Assembly (NCBI GenBank): GCA_022510985.1
Contig: JAFLSL010000056.1
Coordinates: 1-6,902, forward strand
Source: Ruminococcus sp.
Lineage (GTDB): Bacteria > Bacillota > Clostridia > Oscillospirales > Acutalibacteraceae
DNA length: 6,902 bases
Reading direction: 5' to 3'
Shown here piece by piece: positions 1 through 5,545 of this stretch. Each line of letters opens with the position of its first letter. The stretch's first letter is position 1. The translations under genes and the position numbers were made by a program. The notes under the pieces were generated by a model. That model ran no database searches. It was given only the letters and a program-made list of their open reading frames with translations, and was not told where the DNA came from.

Positions 1-358
1 CCATTTCCTTCTCTTCGCCGTCAGCAACGAAGTAAGCCTTGCTCTCCTCGGGCTTGATGTAAACTGTGATATCCTTAGCGGACTTGCCGTTAGTGAGCTT
101 TACGTTCTTGATAACTTCGTCGATAGAAACCTGAACTCCGCCGAACTCAACAAATACGTCTACCTTTGTAGCAGCCTTTTTAGTTGTTGTCTTCTTAGCA
201 GGAGCAGCCTTCTTAGCAGCCGGTTTCTTAGCAGCTGTCTTTTTTGCAGCAGGCTTAGCAGCAGCCTTCTTAGTAGCTGTTTTCTTCTCAGCTGTCTTAG
301 CAGCTGTCTTTGTTTCCTTAGTTTCTGTTTTTGTTTCGGTTTTCTTAGTTGTTGCCAT
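1..358 (-). CDS. DUF6465-type Ala/Lys-rich protein (3' end cut by window edge)
   Basis: The open frame starts at an ATG complementary to 356-358, behind a strong GAGGAGGTC ribosome site at 365-373, and runs off the left edge after 119 complete codons. Residues 1-64 are a low-complexity, strongly basic tail made almost only of Lys, Ala and Thr with a few Glu, including PAAKK and TAAKK repeats. Residues 65-119 form a compact domain with the pattern VDVFVEFGGVQVS, then DITVYIKPEESKAYFVADGE. This arrangement matches what I know of the clostridial DUF6465 family, whose function is not established; probably only a few residues are missing. The tail resembles histone-H1-like tails, so nucleic-acid binding is possible but only inferred. 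Visible Ala codons are nearly all GCT with a few GCA and no GCC or GCG, unlike the neighbouring genes. With the consensus promoter, this suggests high expression. Confidence 0.85.
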   Translation of the reverse strand, partial: MATTKKTETKTETKETKTAAKTAEKKTATKKAAAKPAAKKTAAKKPAAKKAAPAKKTTTKKAATKVDVFVEFGGVQVSIDEVIKNVKLTNGKSAKDITVYIKPEESKAYFVADGEEKEM

Positions 359-428
359 TTGAATGACCTCCTCAGAAAGTAAAAATAAAAATTTATAGAA
401 TGTAAGCAATTTTCTGTTTACATCCTGT

Positions 429-456
429 ATTATACTATAGTTTTTCTAAATGTCAA
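429..456 (-). promoter_or_regulatory. Consensus sigma-A promoter of the DUF6465-type gene
   Basis: Reading the minus strand, a perfect TTGACA (-35, complement of 451-456) is followed by a 16-nt spacer and a perfect TATAAT (-10, complement of 429-434). Transcription should start near 422, giving a leader of about 64 nt. The first bases of that leader (423 down to 400) can fold into a stem-loop: ATGTAA pairs with TTACAT, then one A-C mismatch, then two more pairs, with a 6-nt loop. A 5'-terminal hairpin of this kind can stabilise mRNA. Confidence 0.85.
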
Positions 457-576
457 TTAAAAATCAAAACTTTGTGACATTGTACAAATTGCACAATATT
501 ATATTAGTTTTTTATACAAAAACGACAATTGATTTTCGGAATTTATCCCATAAAATCTAGAAAAATTGAAATAGTA

Positions 577-592
577 ACAATATTGATATTGT
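577..592. promoter_or_regulatory. Perfect palindrome, candidate operator
   Basis: ACAATATTGATATTGT is a perfect inverted repeat: two 7-bp arms separated by TG. Its right half lies where the -35 region of the upstream extended -10 box (612-617) would be, since 589-594 is 17 bp from it. This is where a repressor or activator dimer would act on the permease/WYL operon. The cognate protein is not known. The WYL regulator in the same operon is the obvious candidate by position only. Confidence 0.45.
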
Positions 593-608
593 ATTTCGGG
601 TTGATAGT

Positions 609-632
609 TGGTATAATATAAATTGATATAAT
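609..632 (+). promoter_or_regulatory. Tandem extended -10 promoters of the permease/WYL operon
   Basis: Two extended -10 elements of the form TGNTATAAT occur 15 bp apart: TGGTATAAT at 609-617 and TGATATAAT at 624-632. Neither has a good -35; the best match for the first is TTGTAT at 589-594 with a 17-bp spacer. Extended -10 boxes can work with weak -35 elements. Expected starts are near 624 and 639. I cannot tell which box is used or whether both are. Confidence 0.6.
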
Positions 633-633
633 G

Positions 634-651
634 TGTCCGAATAAACGGACA
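634..651. promoter_or_regulatory. Inverted repeat at the predicted transcription start
   Basis: TGTCCG and CGGACA are perfect 6-bp arms around AATAAA. The repeat begins just after the second -10 box and spans its expected start near 639. It could be an operator, or in RNA from the upstream box a small leader hairpin. The ribosome site AAAAGGG (655-661) lies 3 nt beyond the repeat and is not part of it. Confidence 0.4.
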
Positions 652-668
652 ATGAAAAGGGTAATTTT

Positions 669-1598
669 ATGTTGAGTAATGTTTTGGTTGTAGCGGAGCA
701 GGTCGCTGTTCTGTTCATACTTATTGCACTCGGTTTTGTTAGCGGAAAATCAGGGCTTATAAACGAGTCAGGTGCAAAGTACCTCACAAATGTTGTGCTT
801 TATCTTGCAACGCCCTGTGTTATGATTAACTCGTTCCAAAAGGTGGGGTACAGCCCCGAGCTTATCCTAAACCTCGGTATCTGTGCACTATGTGCCGTGA
901 TGATTCAAGGGCTGTCAATTTTTGTAAGCCGTGCGATTTTCAGAAACAAGGACGAGGAACGCAGAGTTGTGCTTAGATTTGCCGTTGTTTTCTCGAACTG
1001 TGGGTTTATGTCTCTTCCCCTCCAACAGGCGTTGCTCGGAGATAAGGGTGTTTTTTACGGTTCCGTTTTCGTAGCTGTGTTTAACATTCTTGTCTGGAGT
1101 TACGGACTTGTGGATATGAGCGGAGATAAAGAAAACTTCACCGTCAAAAAGCTTATTTTAAACCCCGGAATACTCGGAGCTTTCGGTGCGGCATTACTAT
1201 TCTTTTTGCAAATTCATCTGCCCGAAATTTTGCTAAGTCCGATTCAGTATATAGCAGCTCTTAATACGCCGATTCCGATGCTTGTTATCGGATTCCATCT
1301 TACACGTTTCAGCGTAAAAAAATCAATCGGCGACCTCGGAATCTATGCCGCTGTACTTGTCAGGCTGATAGCAATACCAATTTGTGCACTTTTGATTATG
1401 AAGCTTTTCGGGGTCAGCGGAGATATTTTAGCTGCTTGTACGGTAGCCGCATCTGCACCCGTAGCCGCGACAACAACAATGTTTGCAACCAAATTCAACC
1501 GAAATGTTGATCTTTCTGTAGGTCTTGTTTCGATATCAACCATACTATCGATAATTACAATGCCCGTAATTATTGCACTTTCACAAACCTTAGGATAA
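669..1598 (+). CDS. AEC family (auxin efflux carrier-like) permease
   Basis: This 309-residue, very hydrophobic protein fits the bacterial members of the AEC/membrane transport protein family, which are usually about 300-320 residues with ten membrane helices. Helices fall roughly at 4-25, 37-56, 64-90, 102-123, 129-148, 164-185, 190-210, 222-247, 251-275 and 284-306. A charged cytoplasmic-type loop (KDEERR) follows helix 3. Family-like motifs are LATPC near 46-50, SNCGFMSLP at 109-117, NTPIPMLVIG at 199-208, and a small-residue stretch with ASAPVAATTT at 261-270. Characterised bacterial relatives move organic acids such as malate or malonate, but the substrate cannot be read from this sequence. 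The ATG follows AAAAGGG at 655-661 with 7-nt spacing. It is the first gene of an operon with the WYL regulator, 7 nt downstream. Confidence 0.9.
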   Translation: MLSNVLVVAEQVAVLFILIALGFVSGKSGLINESGAKYLTNVVLYLATPCVMINSFQKVGYSPELILNLGICALCAVMIQGLSIFVSRAIFRNKDEERRVVLRFAVVFSNCGFMSLPLQQALLGDKGVFYGSVFVAVFNILVWSYGLVDMSGDKENFTVKKLILNPGILGAFGAALLFFLQIHLPEILLSPIQYIAALNTPIPMLVIGFHLTRFSVKKSIGDLGIYAAVLVRLIAIPICALLIMKLFGVSGDILAACTVAASAPVAATTTMFATKFNRNVDLSVGLVSISTILSIITMPVIIALSQTLG

Positions 1599-1605
1599 TA
1601 TTATT

Positions 1606-2628
1606 ATGGCAAAAAATCCGCGACAAAAACAAAAACTTTTATATATTCAGAAAATTCTGCTCGAAAAAACCGACGAGGAGCACGGTCTGACTATTAATGA
1701 AATAATAAGCGAGCTTGCCGCTTACGGAATAAATGCCGAGCGAAAGAGCCTTTACGACGACCTTAGGATACTCGAAACCTACGGGCTGGATATCTGCAGC
1801 GAAAAGACAAAAACCGTAAAGTATTATGTCGGTTCTCGTGACTTTCAGGTTTCCGAGTTAAAGCTCCTTGTGGACGCAATTCAGAGCTCAAAGTTTATAA
1901 CCGAAAAAAAGAGCCTTGAACTTATAAAAAAGCTCGAAGCCCTCTCAAGCGAGAATGATGCTAAACAGCTTCAGGAGCAGGTTATTATCTCAAACCGCGT
2001 AAAAACCTCGAACGAAACTATTTACTATAATGTTGACCGTCTGCATGACGCAATCAGCAAAGATAGAGCCGTTGAGTTTTATTACAACAGTTGGACTCTT
2101 AATCTCGGAAGTCCCGAAAAGCTTAAGCTGGAAAGGCGGCGTGAGGGAGAACGTTACGCCGTAAGTCCCTGGGCACTTTGTTGGGATGATGAAAATTATT
2201 ACCTGATAGCTTTTGACGAAAAACGTGAGCAGATAAGACACTACCGTGTGGACAAAATGGAGAAGATTGAGTTGTGTGACAGAAAGCGTTCGGGAAGAAA
2301 AGAGATGGAAAAAATTGACCTTGCCGAATATTCACGCTCCACATTCGGAATGTTCGCGGGAGAAAATGTTCAGGTTCAGCTTTCGGTCGACAAATCTCTT
2401 GTCGGAGTAATTGCGGACCGTTTCGGAAAAAACATTTTTATAACAGGCGATGAAAACAACGAGGACCATTTTATAGCCGGAGTAAATGTAAACATCAGCG
2501 ACCAGTTCTTCGGTTGGATTTTTGCTCTTGGGGATAAGGTCAAGATTATTTCTCCCGAGGACGTTGTGAAAAAATTTAAAAAACATTCGAGAAAAGTAAG
2601 CAATTTGTATAAGGAGGCGAGACAATGA
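1606..2628 (+). CDS. WYL-domain transcriptional regulator with N-terminal HTH
   Basis: The 340-residue length and layout are typical of the WYL regulator family. A basic N-terminus (PRQKQK) leads into a winged-helix DNA-binding region at about 8-70, with a recognition-helix pattern NAERKSLYDDLRILE at 43-57. The WYL domain covers about 140-222. The name-giving motif appears as YYL at 198-200 in the context LCWDDENYYLIAFD, followed by RHYRVDKM at 211-218. These positions form the ligand-binding face in WYL domains. A C-terminal WCX-like region runs from about 255 to 335. WYL proteins sense small molecules or nucleic acids and may repress or activate; the ligand here is unknown. The ATG lies 7 nt after the permease stop, with only a modest AGGA (1592-1595) as ribosome site, so translation is probably coupled. 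Control of this same operon is likely but inferred. Confidence 0.9.
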   Translation: MAKNPRQKQKLLYIQKILLEKTDEEHGLTINEIISELAAYGINAERKSLYDDLRILETYGLDICSEKTKTVKYYVGSRDFQVSELKLLVDAIQSSKFITEKKSLELIKKLEALSSENDAKQLQEQVIISNRVKTSNETIYYNVDRLHDAISKDRAVEFYYNSWTLNLGSPEKLKLERRREGERYAVSPWALCWDDENYYLIAFDEKREQIRHYRVDKMEKIELCDRKRSGRKEMEKIDLAEYSRSTFGMFAGENVQVQLSVDKSLVGVIADRFGKNIFITGDENNEDHFIAGVNVNISDQFFGWIFALGDKVKIISPEDVVKKFKKHSRKVSNLYKEARQ

Positions 2629-3572
2629 TTTGTCCGAGATGTGCTAAGGAAATTTCCGATACAGAGACAATATGTCCGTATTGCCTGCAGGAAATAAATT
2701 TAAATATGGAATTTAATGATTTTCGCGAGGACGGCTACGTACAGCTTCAGGCTAAGGATGACTTACAAGACGAAGATCCGGTAAGCTATAAACCGAAGTA
2801 TTTTGATATTTCCGAGGCAAATATTTTGGTTATTTCGGTTGTCTTTGTTCTTGTGGTTTCTGTTCTTACTCTCTTCTCGCTTAAATTTGTTCAGAAGGAG
2901 CAGAAAACTGACGTTCCCGAATATCATTCCGTAGAGGAAACCACAGAGCCGACCACGGAAATTGTTAATTCAATAAAAAATGTTACCATAAAAAATCTTT
3001 ACGGAAGCTGGAAGCTTGCCTCGGACGAGGAACTGGGCTACAATGCTATTCCGTACTTTACCTTCGGTAAAGACGGCTACATTCAGGAAAACTATGGTAC
3101 AATGATAGCAACCGGAGAGTATAAAGACTTGAGTGAGGACGGCGAGCCGGGAGTTGCCATTACGATTGACTCGGGACTTCAGGGCGAGTTCGATTTTGAC
3201 GTTTCGGGTAATGACGATAACGGATATACCCTCACCCTCGTCAACAGGGCAAACGGTTATATTAACACCTATGTTAAAACTCAGGCTCAGATGAAAAAGC
3301 TCGGAACAATTTCGGGATATCGTGTTGATAAAAGAATTCTCGGGGTATGGTATACCAAGGATAAGAAAAAGGCTTATAAGTTTGTGGACAACGGTCATTT
3401 TAAACGCATTACCAATAATATAACAATATTCGGAGTGTTTTCCATAGACCTTAAGGGCGAGGTAACAATTAAATATATGAAGGACGAAATCAAAACCGTG
3501 CCTCTGCCTTATAAGATATCTAAGGACGGAAAACGACTTAGATTAAACGGGACTGTTTACTTTAAGAAATAA
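2625..3572 (+). CDS. Zinc-ribbon, single-TM protein with duplicated outer lipocalin-like domain
   Basis: The ATG overlaps the WYL stop (ATGA) and follows a strong AAGGAGGCG at 2611-2619. The 315-residue product begins with a zinc ribbon: CPRC at 3-6 and CPYC at 17-20, four Cys as two CPxC knuckles. An acidic linker (about 28-60) precedes one membrane helix at about 66-87, then a Glu/Thr-rich spacer (93-113). The outer part contains two related modules. Module 1 (about 124-216) starts LYGSWKL and has IPYFTFGKDGYIQ, TGEYKDL and a later TLTLVN strand. Module 2 (about 238-315) starts ILGVWYT and has YKFVDNGHFKR, FGVFSID and RLRLNGTVYF. Both follow the L-x-G-x-W ... F-x-x-x-G pattern of small lipocalin-like folds (DUF5640/DUF4923-like). 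The ribbon should be cytoplasmic and the modules external. Function is unknown. Confidence 0.75.
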   Translation: MICPRCAKEISDTETICPYCLQEINLNMEFNDFREDGYVQLQAKDDLQDEDPVSYKPKYFDISEANILVISVVFVLVVSVLTLFSLKFVQKEQKTDVPEYHSVEETTEPTTEIVNSIKNVTIKNLYGSWKLASDEELGYNAIPYFTFGKDGYIQENYGTMIATGEYKDLSEDGEPGVAITIDSGLQGEFDFDVSGNDDNGYTLTLVNRANGYINTYVKTQAQMKKLGTISGYRVDKRILGVWYTKDKKKAYKFVDNGHFKRITNNITIFGVFSIDLKGEVTIKYMKDEIKTVPLPYKISKDGKRLRLNGTVYFKK

Positions 3573-3611
3573 CGATTAGCTAAATCACTGTCCTTTTTAT
3601 AGTACAGATAA

Positions 3612-3645
3612 TCCTTTATAATGTAATTAAAGACATTATGAAGGA
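3612..3645 (+). promoter_or_regulatory. 13-bp hairpin that hides the ribosome site of the small ORF
   Basis: TCCTTTATAATGT (3612-3624) pairs with ACATTATGAAGGA (3633-3645) through 13 consecutive pairs, one a G-U, around the 8-nt loop AATTAAAG. The 3' arm contains the first half of the Shine-Dalgarno AAGGAGGAG (3641-3649) used by the ORF at 3655. The 5' arm contains the TATAAT of the local promoter. There is no U-tract after the stem, so it is not a terminator. RNA entering from upstream should have a blocked ribosome site, while RNA starting near 3629 should not. Confidence 0.6.
3617..3622 (+). promoter_or_regulatory. Probable -10 box of the small ORF
   Basis: A perfect TATAAT is followed by G and would start transcription near 3629, leaving a leader of about 26 nt with a strong ribosome site. 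The -35 is poor: TTTTTA at 3594-3599 with a 17-bp spacer matches at about half the positions. The promoter may therefore be weak, need an activator or use another sigma factor. Confidence 0.45.
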
Positions 3646-3654
3646 GGAGCAAAA

Positions 3655-3762
3655 ATGCTTAATTTCTGTATATTTACTTTTATTTCATACGCACTTAGTG
3701 CAATTGTAAAAATGTTGTTTGCAAAAGCAAGGTTAAAAAGGGTAAAGCTCAGATATAATTAA
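3655..3762 (+). CDS. Small hydrophobic basic peptide, 35 residues
   Basis: ATG at 3655 follows a near-ideal AAGGAGGAG (3641-3649) with 5-nt spacing; the frame ends at TAA 3760-3762, immediately before a strong terminator. The peptide has a hydrophobic segment at about 2-23 (FCIFTFISYALSAIV in the middle) and a tail at 24-34 rich in Lys/Arg (KARLKRVKLR). It has seven basic residues and no acidic ones. A single membrane-spanning or membrane-lying helix is expected. Such composition is typical of small membrane peptides, including toxins of type I toxin-antitoxin systems. I do not recognise this one, and I see no clear antisense RNA promoter opposite it. The main support for a real gene is the ribosome site, the local -10, the hairpin control and the terminator fitted around it. 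Confidence 0.55.
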   Translation: MLNFCIFTFISYALSAIVKMLFAKARLKRVKLRYN

Positions 3763-3793
3763 AAAGAACGGGAAAATCATCCCGTTCTTTTTT
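3761..3793. terminator. Bidirectional intrinsic terminator
   Basis: AAAAAGAACGGG (3761-3772) pairs perfectly with CCCGTTCTTTTT (3781-3792) around the loop AAAATCAT. The plus strand gives a run of six T at 3788-3793, and the minus strand gives five T from 3765-3761. It can end the small-ORF and operon transcripts from the left and the phosphatase operon from the right. It is the only convincing terminator in the window. No good one follows the 3572 stop, so read-through from the three-gene operon into the small ORF is expected. Confidence 0.85.
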
Positions 3794-3826
3794 ATATCAC
3801 TTAAGCGATTAACCTTCTTAATTGTT

Positions 3827-4594
3827 TTATTCGCCTATCATTTTCTGTCGTATTGTAAAAACGTCTTTTTCGCTGATGTCGCAGCTGTAGAGAAAGTTTT
3901 CTGTGTTTTTGTATTCTTTATTAATGTATTTAAAAAGCTGTTCAATTGCATCGCGAGGAGTGTATAAAAACGGATGATTTGAAATCAGTCTGCCGTTTTC
4001 ATCCTTTAAATAATCGCCCCATTGTTTAGAAAGCTCATTAAATCTCGGCTTGAGCATAGCCCTGCTTATGCAGTAGTCAAAGGCAATATCGCAAAGCTCA
4101 ACTCCCGAAACAGAAAGCACAAGCGAGCTGATGATTCCCGTTCTGTCTTTACCGGCGTTACAGTTGTACTGACAAACTTTCTCTGCACTCGCAAGGTGTT
4201 GCATTACATCTCTTATCCAGCCTTTATAGCTTTCAATCCATTGAATATAGCTTTTTCCCCAGCCTGTAAAATTCCTGCTCGGATCTTTGCCGTTATCCTC
4301 AAAGCCCGTCGCGTCGGCTCTGCCGAACATCGGCAAATGAATATACTCTATATCCTCAACATTTCTAAGGCTGCTCGGAAATTTTTTTATGTCCTCGTCA
4401 CCTCTGAAGTCGAGCGATTTTGTGACACCGTATTCCTTTAAAAGAGATAGGTCGTTTTTGTTTAAGCCTGTCGGAGCCTCACTTCTCAAAAATACGCCGT
4501 AGTTTGTAAGCCTTCCGTATTTTGTCGGGTATCCGCCTAAATCGCGGCAGTTGCTCATACCTTCTAAAGGCAGTCTTTTGTAATACTTCATCAT
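3827..4594 (-). CDS. Tyrosine-phosphatase-like protein (Y_phosphatase3 type)
   Basis: The product resembles bacterial tyrosine/dual-specificity phosphatases of the MptpB/Y_phosphatase3 group. With the start at 4594 it has 255 residues. Family marks in order: NCRDLGGY at 15-22, FLRSEAP near 35-41, LDFRGDED near 61-68, and the P-loop CNAGKDRTG at 145-153, with nucleophile C145 and phosphate-binding R151. The Lys-Asp before Arg (GKDR) is typical of this group, some of whose members also act on phosphoinositides. The residue before the nucleophile is Asn instead of the His of the classic HCx5R motif. No signal peptide or membrane helix is seen, so it should be cytoplasmic. The start was chosen because AAGGAAAGG (4604-4612) sits 9 nt upstream; it overlaps the nuclease stop. 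A second ATG follows at 4591, and an in-frame ATG at 4636 would add 14 residues but lies inside the nuclease gene. Last gene of the left-going operon. Confidence 0.85.
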   Translation of the reverse strand: MMKYYKRLPLEGMSNCRDLGGYPTKYGRLTNYGVFLRSEAPTGLNKNDLSLLKEYGVTKSLDFRGDEDIKKFPSSLRNVEDIEYIHLPMFGRADATGFEDNGKDPSRNFTGWGKSYIQWIESYKGWIRDVMQHLASAEKVCQYNCNAGKDRTGIISSLVLSVSGVELCDIAFDYCISRAMLKPRFNELSKQWGDYLKDENGRLISNHPFLYTPRDAIEQLFKYINKEYKNTENFLYSCDISEKDVFTIRQKMIGE

Positions 4595-4610
4595 CAGTTT
4601 TAGCCTTTCC

Positions 4611-5534
4611 TTATGGATTGCACATAGAGCACGCATCGTAGCCTTGGTTTATGAGGTCGGTGCTCTTTCCCGTAAATTCCTTCTTATTTTTTTCGCTCAT
4701 TTTCGTGACAGCGGAGCAGTCGGGAAGGTGGAATTTTTTGCTGCTTACGTTTAAAATATATTTTACGCTCGCGGTGGATGTAGACTTCTTTTTGTATGTG
4801 TAGGTGTTTGATTTGTTTCCACCCGATTTTGCACTGCCGGTGATTTTACCTTTTATCGTTCCGTCAGCTTTGTTGTTGCCGTTGGCATAGGTGATTTTAA
4901 CTCCGGGCTGAACGTTGTAGCAATAAACATTAAAGCAAACACCCTTGCCTTTATCCTCGACTGACCACGCCTCCATTTCGACTCCGCTCGCAACGAGATT
5001 ATCGTCCTCGAAAATAGGCGTAACTCTGTAGAGAACGTGGTTTTCGGTGGAGGTTACATATTTTGCAACCTCGTTTTCAAACGGAAGCATACCGTCGACA
5101 TTCATATACCTTGTGCCCGTTATTAAGTTACGCTCGTTTGCATTTTCACCTGTGAGCTGATAGCCGATAAGGTGACAGCTGTTGTAAACGTAGCCTGTCG
5201 AAATAAAGCTGTATTTGTTTTGCACCCAGCCTGTCGGACGCACGGAGCTTATGGAACCACGCTTTTCGGTCGGCATAATGTCGGTTGAAATATTTGCAAA
5301 CGCAACTCCGCATCTTCCGAGGCGGTCGAGCTTTGAATATTTTTCAAACGATTTTGTCCTCTGTTTGTCCTTATCCGTAAATAAGGGAACATTGTTGTTA
5401 AGCTCTACGTAAGCCTCTCCCGAGTATTCGGGAAGCTCGCTTAAGGTTATATTTTCTTTTTTGGTTTCGGTTGTGGCACACGCACTGAATATTACGCATA
5501 CAAATACCGTAATCAGAGCCCAAAATTTTTTCAT
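4611..5534 (-). CDS. Lipoprotein DNA/RNA non-specific endonuclease with C-terminal His/Cys domain
   Basis: The 307-residue product starts with a lipoprotein signal: MKK, a hydrophobic core and FSAC, giving lipidated Cys19. The nuclease domain (about 35-210) belongs to the DNA/RNA non-specific endonuclease family (NS_2/EndA-like). Its core is NSCHLIGYQLTG at 118-129, with H121 as the likely general base, followed by ERNLITGTRYMN at 134-145, where N136 is the likely metal ligand, and GMLPFE at 148-153. The family motif DRGH reads YNSCH here. A low-complexity Lys/Ser/Thr linker (about 220-257) leads to a C-terminal module YILNVSSKKFHLPDCSAV ... GYDACSMCNP, with H269, C273, C302 and C305 placed like a small zinc site. 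This module is shared by other clostridial nucleases. It should act outside the cell, anchored to the membrane. Ribosome site AGAGGA (5541-5546) is 6 nt from the ATG and overlaps the YolD stop; the gap between the genes is 11 nt. Confidence 0.87.
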   Translation of the reverse strand: MKKFWALITVFVCVIFSACATTETKKENITLSELPEYSGEAYVELNNNVPLFTDKDKQRTKSFEKYSKLDRLGRCGVAFANISTDIMPTEKRGSISSVRPTGWVQNKYSFISTGYVYNSCHLIGYQLTGENANERNLITGTRYMNVDGMLPFENEVAKYVTSTENHVLYRVTPIFEDDNLVASGVEMEAWSVEDKGKGVCFNVYCYNVQPGVKITYANGNNKADGTIKGKITGSAKSGGNKSNTYTYKKKSTSTASVKYILNVSSKKFHLPDCSAVTKMSEKNKKEFTGKSTDLINQGYDACSMCNP

Positions 5535-5545
5535 CTATCTTCCTC

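Larger units (their letters stand above)
359..668. other. Divergent AT-rich control region
   Basis: This 310-nt gap between the divergent starts at 358 and 669 contains no convincing gene. It holds the left-facing promoter at 429-456, the right-facing tandem extended -10 boxes at 609-632, a perfect palindrome at 577-592 and an inverted repeat at 634-651. The hexamer TTGATA also occurs three times in direct orientation (583, 601, 623). The stretch 457-576 is AT-rich, contains a short TTGTACAA palindrome at 480-487, and shows nothing else I can assign. Confidence 0.7.

Noticed and set aside
472..496. TTGTG ... CACAA arms with an inner TTGTACAA, resembling a Rex-type operator
   Set aside because: The spacing is wrong for Rex, the inner palindrome is off-centre from the outer arms, and AT-rich chance is a sufficient explanation.
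557..787. Minus-strand 76-codon frame over the promoter and permease start
   Set aside because: It covers the AT-rich control region and the antisense of the permease start, has no ribosome site and shows no recognisable protein pattern.
2970..3398. Minus-strand 142-codon frame inside the zinc-ribbon gene
   Set aside because: It is antisense to a gene with clear domains and a strong start, and its protein resembles no family.
3574..3598. Possible terminator after the three-gene operon (GATT...AATC then a T-rich run)
   Set aside because: The stem is only 4 A/T-rich pairs with a 5-nt loop, too weak for an intrinsic terminator.
3638..3709. Alternative short frame starting at the ATG in the hairpin arm
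   Set aside because: It begins ahead of the Shine-Dalgarno, has no ribosome site of its own and overlaps the better supported 35-residue ORF in another frame.
3655..3830. Antisense RNA (antitoxin) promoter on the minus strand opposite the small ORF
   Set aside because: No minus-strand -10/-35 pair close to consensus was found; only weak AT-rich matches are present.
4022..4441. Plus-strand 139-codon frame opposite the phosphatase
   Set aside because: The minus strand encodes the phosphatase P-loop and other motifs here; the plus frame has no ribosome site or recognisable domain.
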